Shown here piece by piece: positions 23,752 through 35,994 of a stretch of 64,000 nucleotides of DNA. The DNA lies in NCBI GenBank assembly GCA_021613535.1, contig CP075497.1:7254001-7318000 (forward strand), given 5' to 3'. This stretch comes from Adineta vaga. Its lineage: Eukaryota; Rotifera. How positions within the stretch are numbered: position 1 is the first letter of the stretch; each line of letters begins with the position of its first letter. A program made the translations under genes and the position numbers. The notes under the pieces are model-generated. The model ran no database searches, was not told the DNA's origin, and saw only the letters and a list, made by a program, of their open reading frames with translations.

Positions 23752-26700
23752 CTACACCCAAATTCCACTTGGGCATAATTTCCATAGAGTACTATTCACG
23801 AATTGTAAACGAACAGGCATGAGAACATCGGTTGTTGTACCTGTCGATAATGATAATGAGGAAGTTGTGGATGGAAGTGAATTGTACTGTTGTGGAGCAG
23901 ATGTATACGAAGGATGTAGAAAACCTACAAGAAAAAAATCGATGTCAATTATGAATACAAGGAAAATCGATCTTGAAAGTGAAATAATAGTGACACATGC
24001 GCGGAATGAAATTGATGAAATTTTGAAGCTGAGAAAATAAAAAGCGAACCTCATCTAAATAGTTTTTTTTATATTTCAACTAGAAATTATAGAAACGATG
24101 TAGAAATTAAGAGAATCATTGATTTTATTTGAAAAAACTTACTATTTATAAGTAAATCATCTAATTTAATTAATTCATTTTCAAGTTCATTAATTTGTTC
24201 TCGACGTTCTTGTATAATTCGTTCAATTTCATTGTTATGTTGACTTAATACATGTACTAAGTCTTCTTGTTGCGTTAGAGAAGCAGTAGAACGTTCAAGA
24301 TCAAGTTGATATTGACTGATATCCTAATAAAAGTGAGAAATTTAACAATGTAAAGAATTTTTCTTTCTTTTTTTTCAAACCTTCTTCTCATTTATAGAAG
24401 TCTTTTGTATTTGTTCAACTTCTTCATGTATTTGTTCGATATTTAATTGAATTTGTTCTTGTAATTGTCGTTTTTGTTCTAGTGTTGTTGAACAACGTGT
24501 TATTTGATCCTGAAGATGTTCATAATTTGAATGTAATTTCCTTTCATAATCTAATTCTTTATCTAATTCATTTTTAGAATATTCTTCAGAATAAATCGAA
24601 CAATCTGAAGTTAATTGATTATCATGATCGGTAAGATGATGAATTTCATTTTCTCGATGAGCAATTTCTGAAAAAATAGAAAAGAAAATAAAAGTTTCTT
24701 TTTCATTAATTTGATTGATACAACCTTTTTGTTTATCATTGAGTTCTTTTTGTTGTTGTTCAACGTGAATTTCTTGGGATTTGAGCATTTTTAATAAATT
24801 AATATATTGTTGCTGTTGATGTAATTGTATGGAATTAGTATTCGGATTATGAACAATACGAAATGCACTCGTATCATTTCCAGATGATGATGATGAGAGA
24901 GCAGATTTGGGTCGAGAACGACGATTTGTATGCTGATTATCTAATGTACCTAAGTCTTGTTCAATTATTTGAATTGGTGTACGTGATGAACGATTTTTTT
25001 CAATGTAAAATGATACTGGTGGCGAACTATCACTACTGTTTAAATGATTATTATTGTTATTATTGATATTCTCGGATGGAAAGATATGACGTAAATGTGA
25101 ACGTTTTCTTTTTTCCGAAGATTTTATTGATGATGATGATGATGATAATGTTGCCGAACCATTATGATTATTATATACTGTTCGAAAATGACCAGATGTC
25201 GAAGACAATGATGATGATGAGGTAACAGCTGAAGGTACTGAAATATGACCGATAATCAGTATTGTTTGAGAAGAAAAAGAAAACTTAAGAAAATTCTTCT
25301 CAAATTTACTTCGTTCTTTTTATGATTGTTTATTTGCATTATCCTACATCATTAACTTTCTTGACGCGATGGCTAGCTCTTTTTTTATTTTTGTTTCACA
25401 TGCACAACGATGAACTTTACTTTGTGTATATATACATACATGTATGCGTATGTATGAACGACTAACGGCTATACATGTTAAAATATGTGTCAAGGTAGAT
25501 TGTGTACATATGTGTGGTTAATGTTAGTCACTGACTTTTTTCAATTGATCGAAGAAAAAGAAGTTATGAAATCTATTCAAATACTTTAGAGTATTTTTTG
25601 AAATTTGAACTTTCGATTACTTTAGAAAGTTATTTAATACAAAAATTGATTATCTCTAGTTCCAATATTCTACTGTATGTCACGTTTGTTACGTCATGTT
25701 TATTATTTAAAATTGACAGATAGACAAACAGATGGTGACAAACAGCCGTTCATCAATGAGTCTTGTATAGTATACTAATCTTTTTAACGAACATGCAAAC
25801 GACAAGCCGATTAGAATAGAGGTACTCGATATTAACTTCATTCATCTTTTTTTTTCCTTCTTTTATCGGCATTATATATTTACGTATGTTGTTCAATCGC
25901 AATGAAAGGATACTTCGTACTGTTTGTTGTCTGATGCTAAGTGATCTACATATATGTATGTATACATATGATTACATAGTGGTGGTAGTACTACTATTCG
26001 ATCGATAAAGGAGTATCAATAGATCATAATAATGGTGTTGCTTTGAACTTTTACATGAAAATAATGCATTAGACCGAAAGGAGTGGATGGATAATGGAGA
26101 GACTTCTATAGAAAAAAAAGTGCAATACAAACACTTGGAGTAGCCATCTTGTCTCTTAAGAAAAATTTATGACATGACATGTGTACACTTAAGATTAGAA
26201 ATAAAAGGAGAAAAGAAGAAGAAAAATGAGGTATCAATGCAAATTATATCTGCTTGATATGCTTCAAAAATATGGTGCCTTACTGAATCGAATTATTGGT
26301 CAAGGTTTTATACGTGCTTATAAAATAATAAAGAAAGACGAAATCTCAACATACTTTCTACAATTGATTCTTGTTGTTGTTGTTGTTGTTGCTGCTGCTG
26401 CTGTAGAGGTGTTTTTCGTCCATCTAAACTTTTCGAACGTTTTTGAGTTTGTGATGAATCTGAATTTGATGAATTTTGTTTTAAAATATAAGTCCAATCA
26501 GGATGATGAATAAGTTCATGAGTTAATTCATTGGGTGATAGTATTCGTTGTGTTCCATCAGGAGCACGTTCAATCAGAGAATAACGTCCAGCTTTTCCCT
26601 TATATTGAGCTAGTGCAATAATAATATCATGAACAGTAGTTGTTCGAGTTAAATCACAGATGATGCGCGCAACACCATCAACATACACTCGAAGGTCCAT
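23752..26700 (-). CDS. RASSF7/8: N-terminal RASSF protein (RASSF7/8-like), 499 aa
   Basis: Scaffold with a Ras-association domain at its very N-terminus and a coiled coil after it; relatives act in cell junctions, JNK/Hippo control and mitosis. Five exons (26700-26355, 25237-24725, 24667-24381, 24323-24143, 23924-23752) total 1500 nt, all phases agreeing. Residues 1-75 form the RA domain: MDLRVYVDGVARIICDLT, IALAQYKGKAGRYSLIER. A run of 11 Gln follows (about residues 100-110), encoded by mixed CAA/CAG codons. The middle is Ser-rich and likely disordered; residues about 215-440 are Gln/Glu-rich coiled coil. The last exon ends with a short hydrophobic LWKLCPSGIWV. The 57-bp intron between exons 2 and 3 is in frame and free of stops, so its retention would still give a protein. 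Intron 1 is 1.1 kb. Confidence 0.88.
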
Positions 26701-27801
26701 ACTGGCGCATCGTGTGTTGTTTTACTTGAGAGTATAAAGAGAGAGGGAGAAAGAGAGAAAGAAAGTAGTAAGAACAGAACACATACAACAAATTTCACAA
26801 TCAATCACTGATGCTTAGTAGAAGTAGTCGTCGTCACTGCTGCCGAACGAATGTAACAAAGAAGAGGGAAGAGATTCACGTCTAAGCAAATAAAAGGAGA
26901 AGGAGAAGAAGAAGAAGAAGAAGAAGACGAAGAAGGAATAAAATCAGATAGAAATAGACGAACATATATATATATACATATACACATACAATTCGATGTG
27001 TGTACTGAGGCTTGCCAACGACCATTCAATCATTGGTAAATGAAAAATATCGTATGGACTATCATCTTAAGATATAGGTATACATACAAGGAAAGAAATA
27101 CTACCTATACGTGAACTAACAATGAATACATATGCTTAGATTGACCGTATTTGAAGAAGAAAAACAAAATATGTATAGAATGATATCTTCGTCTATTAAA
27201 TCAACTTTGTTTATTACTAACAATCTTCTTCTCTTTGATCTCCACAAAGAAATGAAATAAGCGGGACATTAATCATATCGTACCCTCATGAAAATACAGT
27301 AGTAGTATTTCATTGAATCTAATTTTCTTGAAATCCAACAATAGATTTTATATCTTGGAGATTTTACATTCAATACAAAATAAAGATCAATACAATAGTA
27401 TTTTTTTGACATTCACTATTCAAGTAATCATTAATCTTGACGGATTAGCAATCTTAATTGTCAAATGATGAATTAAAGATTACAAAAGAAACGTTACTAT
27501 GACGTAAAAAAGGGCTCTTTTAAAATACATCAATTGATTTGATATTCTAAGAAAATCGATTGTTTCTTAGTAACGAACTGGTTTCACTTATTTCTCTATT
27601 CTCTTTCTAAAGATGACGAGTCGTTCTTTTCTCTTTCTAACATGCATAGCATTCCCGACGTGCATTGTTCAAGATCGAATCGGTCATCATTTTATCTAGA
27701 AGAGAAAAAGAAAACGAACGAAACGAACTATAGCAATATATAACACATCATTCGTTTGTTTGTACATCTACACACTTGAACACATCTTAAAGCGAAGAAA
27801 A
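26701..27801. other. Divergent intergenic with GAA repeat
   Basis: 5' flanks of RASSF (minus) and the claudin-like gene (plus). A GAA/GAAG trinucleotide tract occupies about 26900-26938 and a short TA/CA tract about 26960-26990. No gene seen. Confidence 0.5.
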
Positions 27802-28455
27802 ATGACTGTTATAAGAAATGAAAAAAAATTCGATCGTTTCTGGACAATTACTGCTGGAACTTTCTGTCTATTAGCATTAGTTTTTACACTTATTGCATTA
27901 CGAACATCGTAAGTAAACATCGATAATTATTTGTATGAAACTTACCGATAAAAATCCATTTTTTTCTTCAGAAGTTGGACAATCAATGAATATTCTACGG
28001 GAGGGGAAGTGCAATGGCATGGATTATTCTATAAATGTACACGTTTATCATGTGCAGCAAATTATGATGAAAACTTTTCGGTTATATTCCTTTGCATTAT
28101 GAGTATATTATTTTTACTTATTGCAACTATATTCATCTTTCTTATGGGCATTCATAGTTTTCCTCGTCGACATTTCTATCTAACACCATTATTTGCATTT
28201 ATTGGTGTGTTATTATTATTTATTACAGTTGTTCTTTATGCACGTTATTCAAAAATTAATGGTATTAGTGCACGCTTAATGATTACAGCCATTGTTTTGG
28301 GCTATGCTAGTTTCGCTATCGTCGTTTTTGTAGCTGGAAGATATTCGATTTTTTATAAGAAAAATCCAACAGATTTTCAGTATACAAAAACGGAAACAAA
28401 CGAAATAGTCAAACCAGTCGAAGAAGAACCAACGATGTCGAATGTAGAAAATTGA
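27802..28455 (+). CDS. Claudin/PMP22-superfamily tetraspan membrane protein (196 aa)
   Basis: Two exons (27802-27908, 27972-28455) encode four hydrophobic segments at roughly residues 12-33, 70-92, 102-122 and 133-155, with both termini cytosolic. The first extracellular loop contains the superfamily signature WxGLF..C (QWHGLFYKCTRLSC) shared by claudins, PMP22/EMP and related junction proteins. The C-terminal tail is charged and ends without an obvious PDZ-binding motif. This supports a junction, adhesion or channel-accessory role at the plasma membrane; the exact subgroup cannot be named. The ATG context is AAAAATGAC, and the splice gives TC+A (Ser) exactly before the SWTINEYS stretch. Confidence 0.8.
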
Positions 28456-28909
28456 GAACTTTTTCTTTCTGTTTGTAATAATGTTAGGTAAATTTCTTTT
28501 TGTGTATTGTGCAAAAGAAGTGTAAACTAGTCTCTATTGATTCATTATCTTTCTAATAAAATAATCCTGTTTGTATCTATTGTAAATCTTGTTAAACTTT
28601 GTTTTGACATACATGTCAGAGGTCAGAAAGGTGGTTACTTTAAGAGAATATATAATATTGATCGATTTTTAATGAAGGTCAAATTAACTTTATGTTGCTT
28701 GTGAATATTCAATGAGAAAACATAAATTGACATCTTTTTTGTAGTAACACTTTTTGTGAGATTCAAACACTTCTCTTGATATTTATTGTATTCGAAAAAT
28801 TTCATAGAAAAGACGTAGCTTAGACATGAATCGATACGATTAGATATGTAGATATTAAACAAAAGAAAACAGATGCATGAAATGAAAAGCATCAACGTTG
28901 ATCTCACCG
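28456..28909. other. Convergent 3' flanks
   Basis: 3' UTRs of the claudin-like gene and of the minus-strand gene ending at 28910. AATAAAA lies near 28555. No further gene. Confidence 0.5.
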
Positions 28910-29667
28910 TTATACATCAGATGCATCAAAGGAATAGGTTCGTTCACTACTTGTTGTACTTTTCGAACGTTGAAAACACTTTCCTCGACTACTCTTGTCT
29001 TCTTCCTCTTTGTCCTCTTCATCATCAGTATCTTCAATATTTAAAATCATTCGTGGTTTTAAGCAATCATTATATGATTCTAATGTTCGATGAATTTCTT
29101 TATCAATAAAAAATAACGTTTCTAAACCATCTTCACTCAATACTCGAAGACGTATTGAACGATCAGATGAAATTCCCGCTAATTGACGAAGTTTAATCTA
29201 TTTAAAATAGATATACAATCATAGTCTTAATCATTCAATTAATCAAAACTGAAAACTTACTAGAAGATTTTCAATAGTCATTGTTTGTTGAATATCACAT
29301 AACTGATTGAAAAATCCGTTATATTGAACAAATAGGCTGATATTGTGTGGTCATTTGTAAATCATCCGATGACGAAGCTTCATCACGAGATTGTAACTTA
29401 AGAAAAGTATCGAATCAATTTATAAAATATTCTTTTTCAAAACTAATTTACTTCTTTCAGTTTGCCTTTCACTTCTTGCAATTCACGTTGTGCTTTTACC
29501 AATTCTTGAACAATAGGATACATTTTCTCTCCCTACAAAATAAAAGAATATCGAAGATCATTCAAGCATTCATCTTCGTATGAAATTTTACTTACATTTT
29601 GCTTTTGATAATCATTGATTAAGATCTTTAACATGCCCTTAAATGTCTTATTTTTTTCACCGTTCAT
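28910..29667 (-). CDS. Coiled-coil protein with possible ubiquitin-like domain; frame break in exon 3
   Basis: Four exons (29667-29596, 29532-29452, 29396-29261, 29197-28910). The N-terminus is a Lys/Glu-rich helix (YPIVQELVKAQRELQEVKGK). The C-terminal exon has a compact segment, IKLRQLAGISSDRSIRLRV...GLETLFFIDKEIHRTL...LKPRMILNIED, whose spacing resembles a beta-grasp ubiquitin-like domain such as that of tubulin-folding cofactors. It is followed by an acidic and Ser-rich tail. Exons 1, 2 and 4 are in phase, but exon 3 is 136 nt, one base off. The upstream part reads in one frame up to about 29340, and the part that joins exon 4 reads in another. Either a base is wrong, a splice site was missed, or the gene is damaged. 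The domain call is low confidence. Confidence 0.5.
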
Positions 29668-29952
29668 AATATGAATTGAACTCTGATACTTAATCAAACT
29701 GTTTAGTCTTAAGAAATGTTAACAAAAGAAAAACAGACTTTTTCCGATGTATTCTAAGTTTGAAAAAAAAACGTCGCTTTCCGGTTTGTGTTTTTTCTTT
29801 TATCGTTGCATTTTCTTTTTTCTTTGTTTTTCTATTTACGAAGAGAAATTAGAAAAATCGAGAAAGACGAACATACATATTTTTCTCGTTAGAAAAATAG
29901 AAAACCCTCTATCTTTCACCGGAAAGAAAATTATAGATTTCACAAGAAATTC

Positions 29953-31005
29953 TCATCTGTGTTTTTGTTTTATAATATTGGACATAAACTGATAGTAATT
30001 CCATTTGATATCATATTCCATATCATACCAAAAATTGCAGGCAATCGTTACAGGAGAATCTTGTTCGACACGATGAAACCATAATGATGGTAGATAGAGA
30101 ACTTCGCCAGGTTCAACGGAGACTCTTAATGGATTTAAATATTGCTTTTTTCTCAGTTGATTTTCATCATGATCAAACCATGGAACTTCATTATCATCTG
30201 GAACAATGACAAAATCGTCATCTGATTTTAAATTAAGACCATCATCATCGATAGTCGTTTGTGTTGAATTGTAACGTTCATAATGAGCTTTTTTATAAAA
30301 TTTTTGATCAAGCCAATAAAGATCTGTTGGTGGATACAATGTAAAATGTTTTCGACCTTGTATAACACCATATAGATTTTCATAGGGATCATGATGTAGA
30401 GTAGAAACTGATTTGGATGTACCAATCCAAAGATTAACTGCATCTGGTGGTTGACCTAAAAAATAAAATGATCTAAGTGATTGGCGAAGTAAGATCCGAT
30501 CAAATCAAAACTAACCAAAAGCATCTCGAACCCAATTTAATTCATGGATATCATTATTTAATTGTTGAAATTCTGTCGTAAATGAACTATTTTGATGTTG
30601 ACAATAGACTATACCCTGATAGGATATTTTTCCTTCGATAATATCCATAAAATGATTGAATGGCATTTTTTCTTCTAAAGGTGTAACGAAATATTTGTGT
30701 AATTTTACACTATCTCCATAACCATCAGGAGTAATATCAATAGTAACTGATTGATTACCAAGTTGTTTTCGCAGATAATCAGAATTAGTCCATTTGGATA
30801 ATGCCAACCAATCATTCAGTGCACCTTGAATAATAACTGGTTTATTTCGACTGACATAATCTCGATAGAAAGTAAGAGCTGATGGAACATTGATACGGGA
30901 TATAGAACTTTCTAAGTAAAGTTCGCGAGCTTCTTGAGATAGACATTTGAATGGATAATCATCATTCGACATTGCTTTCAATGAATCATCTAACATATGG
31001 AACAC
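29953..31005 (-). CDS. JMJD7: JmjC-domain lysyl hydroxylase JMJD7 (330 aa)
   Basis: Fe(II)/2-oxoglutarate oxygenase; human JMJD7 hydroxylates a lysine in the TRAFAC GTPases DRG1/2. Two exons (31005-30516, 30455-29953) sum to 993 nt. Family blocks appear in order: FYRDYVSRNKPVIIQGAL, ITPDGYGDSV, PDAVNLWIG, the iron-binding HxD in TLHHDPYENLYG, RKHFTLYPP, EVPWFDHDE, then GEVLYLPSLWFHRV, which carries the distal His, and FWYDMEYDIKWNYYQ. These match animal JMJD7 closely, including the WYDMEYD dimer/C-terminal block, and length is close to the human 316 aa. ATGs at residues 1 and 4 are both possible starts. It lies 141 bp downstream of the M28 peptidase stop on the same strand. Confidence 0.92.
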
Positions 31006-31146
31006 TATTATACACTCTACAATGATTGAAGAAAGATATACCTCTACAATTCAAATATATACAGAGGACGCTTTTGTGCATGACTGAAACACAGTTAATA
31101 TATTTATGAATATTCATTTTTATTTATACAAATATGAACTTTTACA

Positions 31147-32918
31147 TCAGAAATATGCTAAATTAAAGAACTCATTTATTGAATTGTATTGTCGTTTCGA
31201 TGGCAATTGAGATCGACCCATGAATTTTTTTATCTCTTTCGATGGATAAAGCCATGTTTTGAGGTCCTCTTGACGACCCAGGTATTCCAATGCATATGCT
31301 GCTGCTCGTATCATCTTCTCATATGCATATACATTGATATTCTCAATCGAATCACATGCTTTGTGATAGCATGGATCTTGCATGATATCAGGAATACCAC
31401 CTAAACCTTGACCAAGAGTTGCATCATATCGATTTCGTTGTTCCATCGTTTTTTTATCATCTGCACCAGAAAATAACCCACCTGCAACAATACCTTCAGC
31501 TAGAAATGGACCATAATCACTTCGACCAGAGAAATCTGTATAGTCCCATGGAAGATTCTGTTGGATGAACCAATCTTTGAATAGACTTGTAATTCTATGA
31601 CTACCAGGCAGAGCGTGTACTGGTGTGTCATTTCTAGCTGTATGAGCATCATAGATACCAAAGATATAGTTAGGTGATGCGAGCATATCATAATTGAGAT
31701 TGATCAAATAATCAGAGAGACGTTCACCGACGATGGATGAGTTCTTTGCTTGTTTGACGTGATGATCCGAACCGAGAAGACCAATTTCTTCTGCACCCCA
31801 CCAACAAAATCGTACACGATATCTATATTTTGGATAAGATGGTGTACGAAAGAGCCGAGCAAGTGCAACAGCCAAAGCTAGATTAGCTGCGCTACCACTA
31901 CCTATGAGAAAAAAAAATAAAGTTGAGTTTTGTAATTGAATATGGACTTACCATTATCGTTAATGCCAGGGCCTTCTAGTACACTATCACTATGACTACC
32001 AATGATGATGGTTTGAGTGCTATCACCGGTAGGTGTATCAGCACAGATGTTACCTGATAGAAATGGTGAGTCATGACTTTGTTTTATATTCATAAGAATA
32101 CGAACACTGCCTGCTTTACGTTGAGCAGCATCAGCAAGTTTCTGACCAAGTTGAAAAGAAAGAAAAAGTGCTGGTAAAGTATTATTTTCACCAAGTGCAG
32201 TAAAAATAGGTGAACGACGATCATCTGACGTACCATCATTATATATCAGTAAGCCGGTAACTTTATATTTGGTAGCAAGAATACTTTTCTCAACAAATGT
32301 ACAATCACCTCGTTTAACTAATGCTACACGACCAGCAGGTAATGGATTAGCTCTTCGCCAATCATTATCCGAACAACCTAGATTCGGAATAACTGTAAGT
32401 TCAATAGGATTCGTAAATTGTATTGAAGTCGTATATTCTATATAGTAGAATTCAGATATTGATAAATTGTTCGAATAGGTATGATTAGTAGAAGTACCAT
32501 TGATTGATGTTAGTAAAATAGGTGAACGAGCAAGTCGTTTTTGAATGACAGTAAATAAAGTTCTTGTAACCTTGAAATTTGTATTTGCGGTTAGATAATT
32601 TGTGATAAAGTCCAATGTTCTATTAAATCCTACTGTACTGACTGCACGAGTTCCATTGGAGATATTGGCTATACGTTGCAATTCATTCAAATGACTCATC
32701 ACTTCTTCGATTCGTATTGATGATACTAAGATAGAATCAGATAGGTGTTGTCGTTCTTTTAAGTTGTCGATTGATCTTTGATTATTGCTATGTATGCCAT
32801 CGATTTTTTTGTTCACTTTAACAAGAGTAATAATAGACAGAGTAAGAATCACAGCTGCAAGGATGATTCCAATTCCACTAACAAGTATGGTGATTATTTT
32901 CGATGTTTTAATATTCAT
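31147..32918 (-). CDS. Type II membrane M28 aminopeptidase with PA domain (573 aa)
   Basis: Zinc aminopeptidase of the aminopeptidase Y/M28A type, likely an ectoenzyme. Two exons (32918-31952, 31901-31147). One hydrophobic anchor at about residues 7-30 follows a short cytosolic end. Then comes a stalk, a protease-associated (PA) insert (GRVALVKRGDCTFVEKS...GLLIYNDG) and the peptidase domain. The metal ligands are all present: His in GSHSDSV, Asp in GPGINDNGSG across the splice, Glu-Glu in WGAEEIGLLGS, Asp in YDMLASPN and His in CYHKACDS. The start is chosen at the first in-frame ATG. Upstream codons align to the paralogue's N-terminus but lack an ATG, so 14 or so residues have been lost or an upstream exon exists. 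The GxHxDSVxxGPGINDNGSG signature is commonest in fungi and bacteria, so transfer is possible. Confidence 0.85.
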
Positions 32919-33562
32919 TTCAGTGTAACTATTTTCCAATTGATCCTCTTCACTGAATAATGTGTTTTCGAGATGAGTGTTATAAAGACAAAAACAGTGC
33001 TGTGTAGATATTTAACATTTACATAGAGAGATCAATCGCAGGTTAATAATCTTTGATATACAATGTTTTTCTTGATCACCGACAAACGAAAAAAAACATA
33101 AAAGGAAAGAAACAGGAATGTGAATGAAAAAAGTCTCGTTTTAAATTAACAAAATATCAAATTGATATAGAGCTAGTCAAAACAATTGATGTGTCTGTAG
33201 TAATCGTGATAAAGATAAATAATAAATTAATAATCTGAAATGCTCACATGACTCATTTATCATTTAGAAATAAAATCTACATGCAGTGATAACTTTCGTG
33301 ATGAATAATATTTCTTATATACAGAAAAGTGTGAAAAATAAAGCATCAACAGATTGTTACGTATGCCTTTGATTGGAAAGTAGTTCTATTGTACTAGTTG
33401 AATTGCTTTCGAAGTAAAGAAAACTCACAACCTTCATCCAAATCAAGTGCTACGCTTATGTATTTTGGAAAAGTGAAAATAAAACGTACACTACAAAAAT
33501 GGAATACAAAATATTTCTTCTTATATTTATACATTCTCATCTTCAACAGAATCAGTATTCAT
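32919..33562. other. Spacer between tandem M28 copies
   Basis: About 640 bp between the 5' end of copy 1 and the 3' end of the pseudogene. AT-rich, no repeat ends or target-site duplications obvious. It presumably carries the promoter of copy 1. Confidence 0.5.
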
Positions 33563-35301
33563 TTATTGCTTTTTATCCAGTGGATAAAGCCATGTTTTGA
33601 GGTCCTCTTGACGACCTAGGTATTCCAATGCATATGCTGCTGCTCTTATCATCTTCTCATATGCATATACATTGATATTCTCAATCGAATCACATGCTTT
33701 GTGATAGCATGGATCTTGCATGATATCAGGAATACCACCTAAACCTTGACCAAGAGTTGCATCATATCGATTTCGTTGTTCCATAGTTTTTTTATCATCT
33801 GCACCGGAAAATAACCCACCTGCAACAATACCTTCAGCTAGAAATGGGACCATAATCACTTAGATCAGTGAAATTTGTGTAGTCCCATGGAAGATTCTGT
33901 TGGATGAACCAATCTCTGAATAGACTTGTAATTCTATGACTACCAGGCAGAGCGTGTACTGGTGTGCCATTTCTAGCTGTATGAGCATCATAGATACCAA
34001 AGATATAGTTAGGTGATGCGAGCATATCATAATTGAGATTGATCAAATAATCAGAGAGACGTTCACCGACGATGGATGAGTTCTTTGCTTGTTTGACGTG
34101 ATGATCCGAACCGAGAAGACCAATTTCTTCTGCACCCCACCAACAAAATCGTACACGATATCTATATTTTGGATAAGATGGTGTACGAAAGAGCCGAGCA
34201 AGTGCAACAGCCAAAGCTAGATTAGCTGCGCTACCACTACCTATGAGGAAACAGAAATAACGTTGAGTTTTGTAATTGAATATGGACTTACCATTATCGT
34301 TAATGCCAGGACCTTCTAGTACACTATCACTATGACTACCAATGATGATGGTTTGAGTGCTATCACCGGTTGGTGTATCAGCACAGATATTTCCTTAGGA
34401 ATTGGAAGAAGATCTTTTACATTAATAATTAATCGTACACTTGCATTTCTTGATGCGCTCTGTGCAGCAGAAACAAGTGCTTCACCAACAGTGGATGATA
34501 AAAAGAGAACAGGTATTGTATTTTCTTGTGAAAGACGTATTCCGATAGGTTGATGACGATCCTCAGTTACTCCGTCATTGTATAGTAGAACGGCTTTTAG
34601 ACTGTATTTTTGGCAAGGTGTACTTTGCTATCAAAGTAACAGAATCCGCGTTTGACGAGCGCTACTCGACCAGCAGTTGATGGATTTGCTTTTCTCCAAT
34701 CATCATCCAAACAGCCATAGTTTGGAATGGCTGCAAGTGGAGTAAATTCAGAAGTATTAATCGATGTTGAATATTTAGCATGATAAAAGTCAGCATCAGA
34801 TATATTACTAGCATACGTATAGTTTTTCATAACATCATCCACCGATGAAATTAGAATCGGATGTTGTGCTAGTGCAAAATTCATCAAAGGAAAGAATGAT
34901 TGTTGTACTTTGAAATTAGTATTTGCAGTAAGATAGTTTCTGATATAATCCAATGTATCGTTAAATCCTAATGTATTGATCGCTCGAGTTCCATTCGAAA
35001 CAGTAGCTATACGTTGTAATTCATTCAGATGACTCATCACCTCTTCAATTCGTATTGATGATGCCAAAATAGTGTCAGACGAGTGTTGTTGTTCTTTAAA
35101 ATTTATCATCGATCTTTGTTTATAATTTTGTATTGCATCAATTTTTTTGTTCACTTTAACAAGGGTAATGATAGAAAGAATGAAAATGAAAGCTGCAAGC
35201 AAAATTCCAATTCCCAGAATAGGAATGATAAATTTGATATATCTAATGCTTTTCCATACTTTACTGTCATCTTCGACTTGAAGAGTATCTAATGATAACA
35301 T
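33563..35301 (-). pseudogene. Second M28 aminopeptidase copy, broken by frameshifts
   Basis: Same layout as the neighbouring M28 gene: membrane anchor, PA insert, intron with the same position, then the peptidase exon. Three frame breaks are visible: a lost base at the T5 run 34607-34611 (in the PA domain), a one-base shift near 34391-34400 just before the CADTPTGDSTQ block, and an extra G in GGG at 33846-33848. The C-terminus stops after LYPLDKKQ, about 28 residues short of copy 1. All zinc-ligand motifs remain recognisable. Bases 33581-34388 are almost identical to copy 1 (31243-32048), intron included, while the 5' half is clearly diverged. This points to gene conversion. Two of the breaks are homopolymer changes, so assembly error should be ruled out before calling it dead. 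Confidence 0.8.
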
Positions 35302-35994
35302 ATTATGTTTGCGTTTTATGCTGTTTAACAGATTGAAAAATGAAAGATATATACTCTATTGCAAAGGTGATATCTTTATTCGACATTTGCACGAGAAGAT
35401 TAAAACGGAAAAATATTACTTTACAAGATCGTGTCAATTTTCAATATTTTCGTGTAAGTAGCGATCGAGAGTAACAGTAATGAAAGGTTATTAATAAAGT
35501 TCATGTCATTTATTCTAGATAGATCTGTGCAATTATACCAAGAAGTAGGATAATACCCATGATATTCAGTGATGAAGAACTATGACTCATAGTTGTGCAT
35601 TTGATTGTTGAGAACTTGTCCTGCATTGCAACTTAGAGATGAAAATATATATTAAAGTATTGCATTAGTTGATTATTTTTGAATATCTTTTATGTGATCT
35701 CTGCAGTCATTTTTCGAGATCAAATAGTGTAATACAAACTCTACATACGCTGAAATAGATGACCAGCAGATTTAATCAATAGAAAAGAAGAGAAAAAAAG
35801 AACAATACGAATGAACGATTGAGCTTGTCACCTTTGGATTTGTTCGCTGTAAGAAATGAACGACTGATCAAACAAGAGGAAGAGTAAGAGAGAGGGAAAA
35901 AGATAAATACCGTTCTTGAGCAAATAAATCTGCATACAATCTATTCTTTTGTATATATATTTCATGAGTTTGACCTATTCTTGATGAATGGGAG
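35302..35994. other. Divergent intergenic
   Basis: 5' flanks of the M28 pseudogene (minus) and the Ly6-like gene (plus). No gene or clear element seen. Confidence 0.5.
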
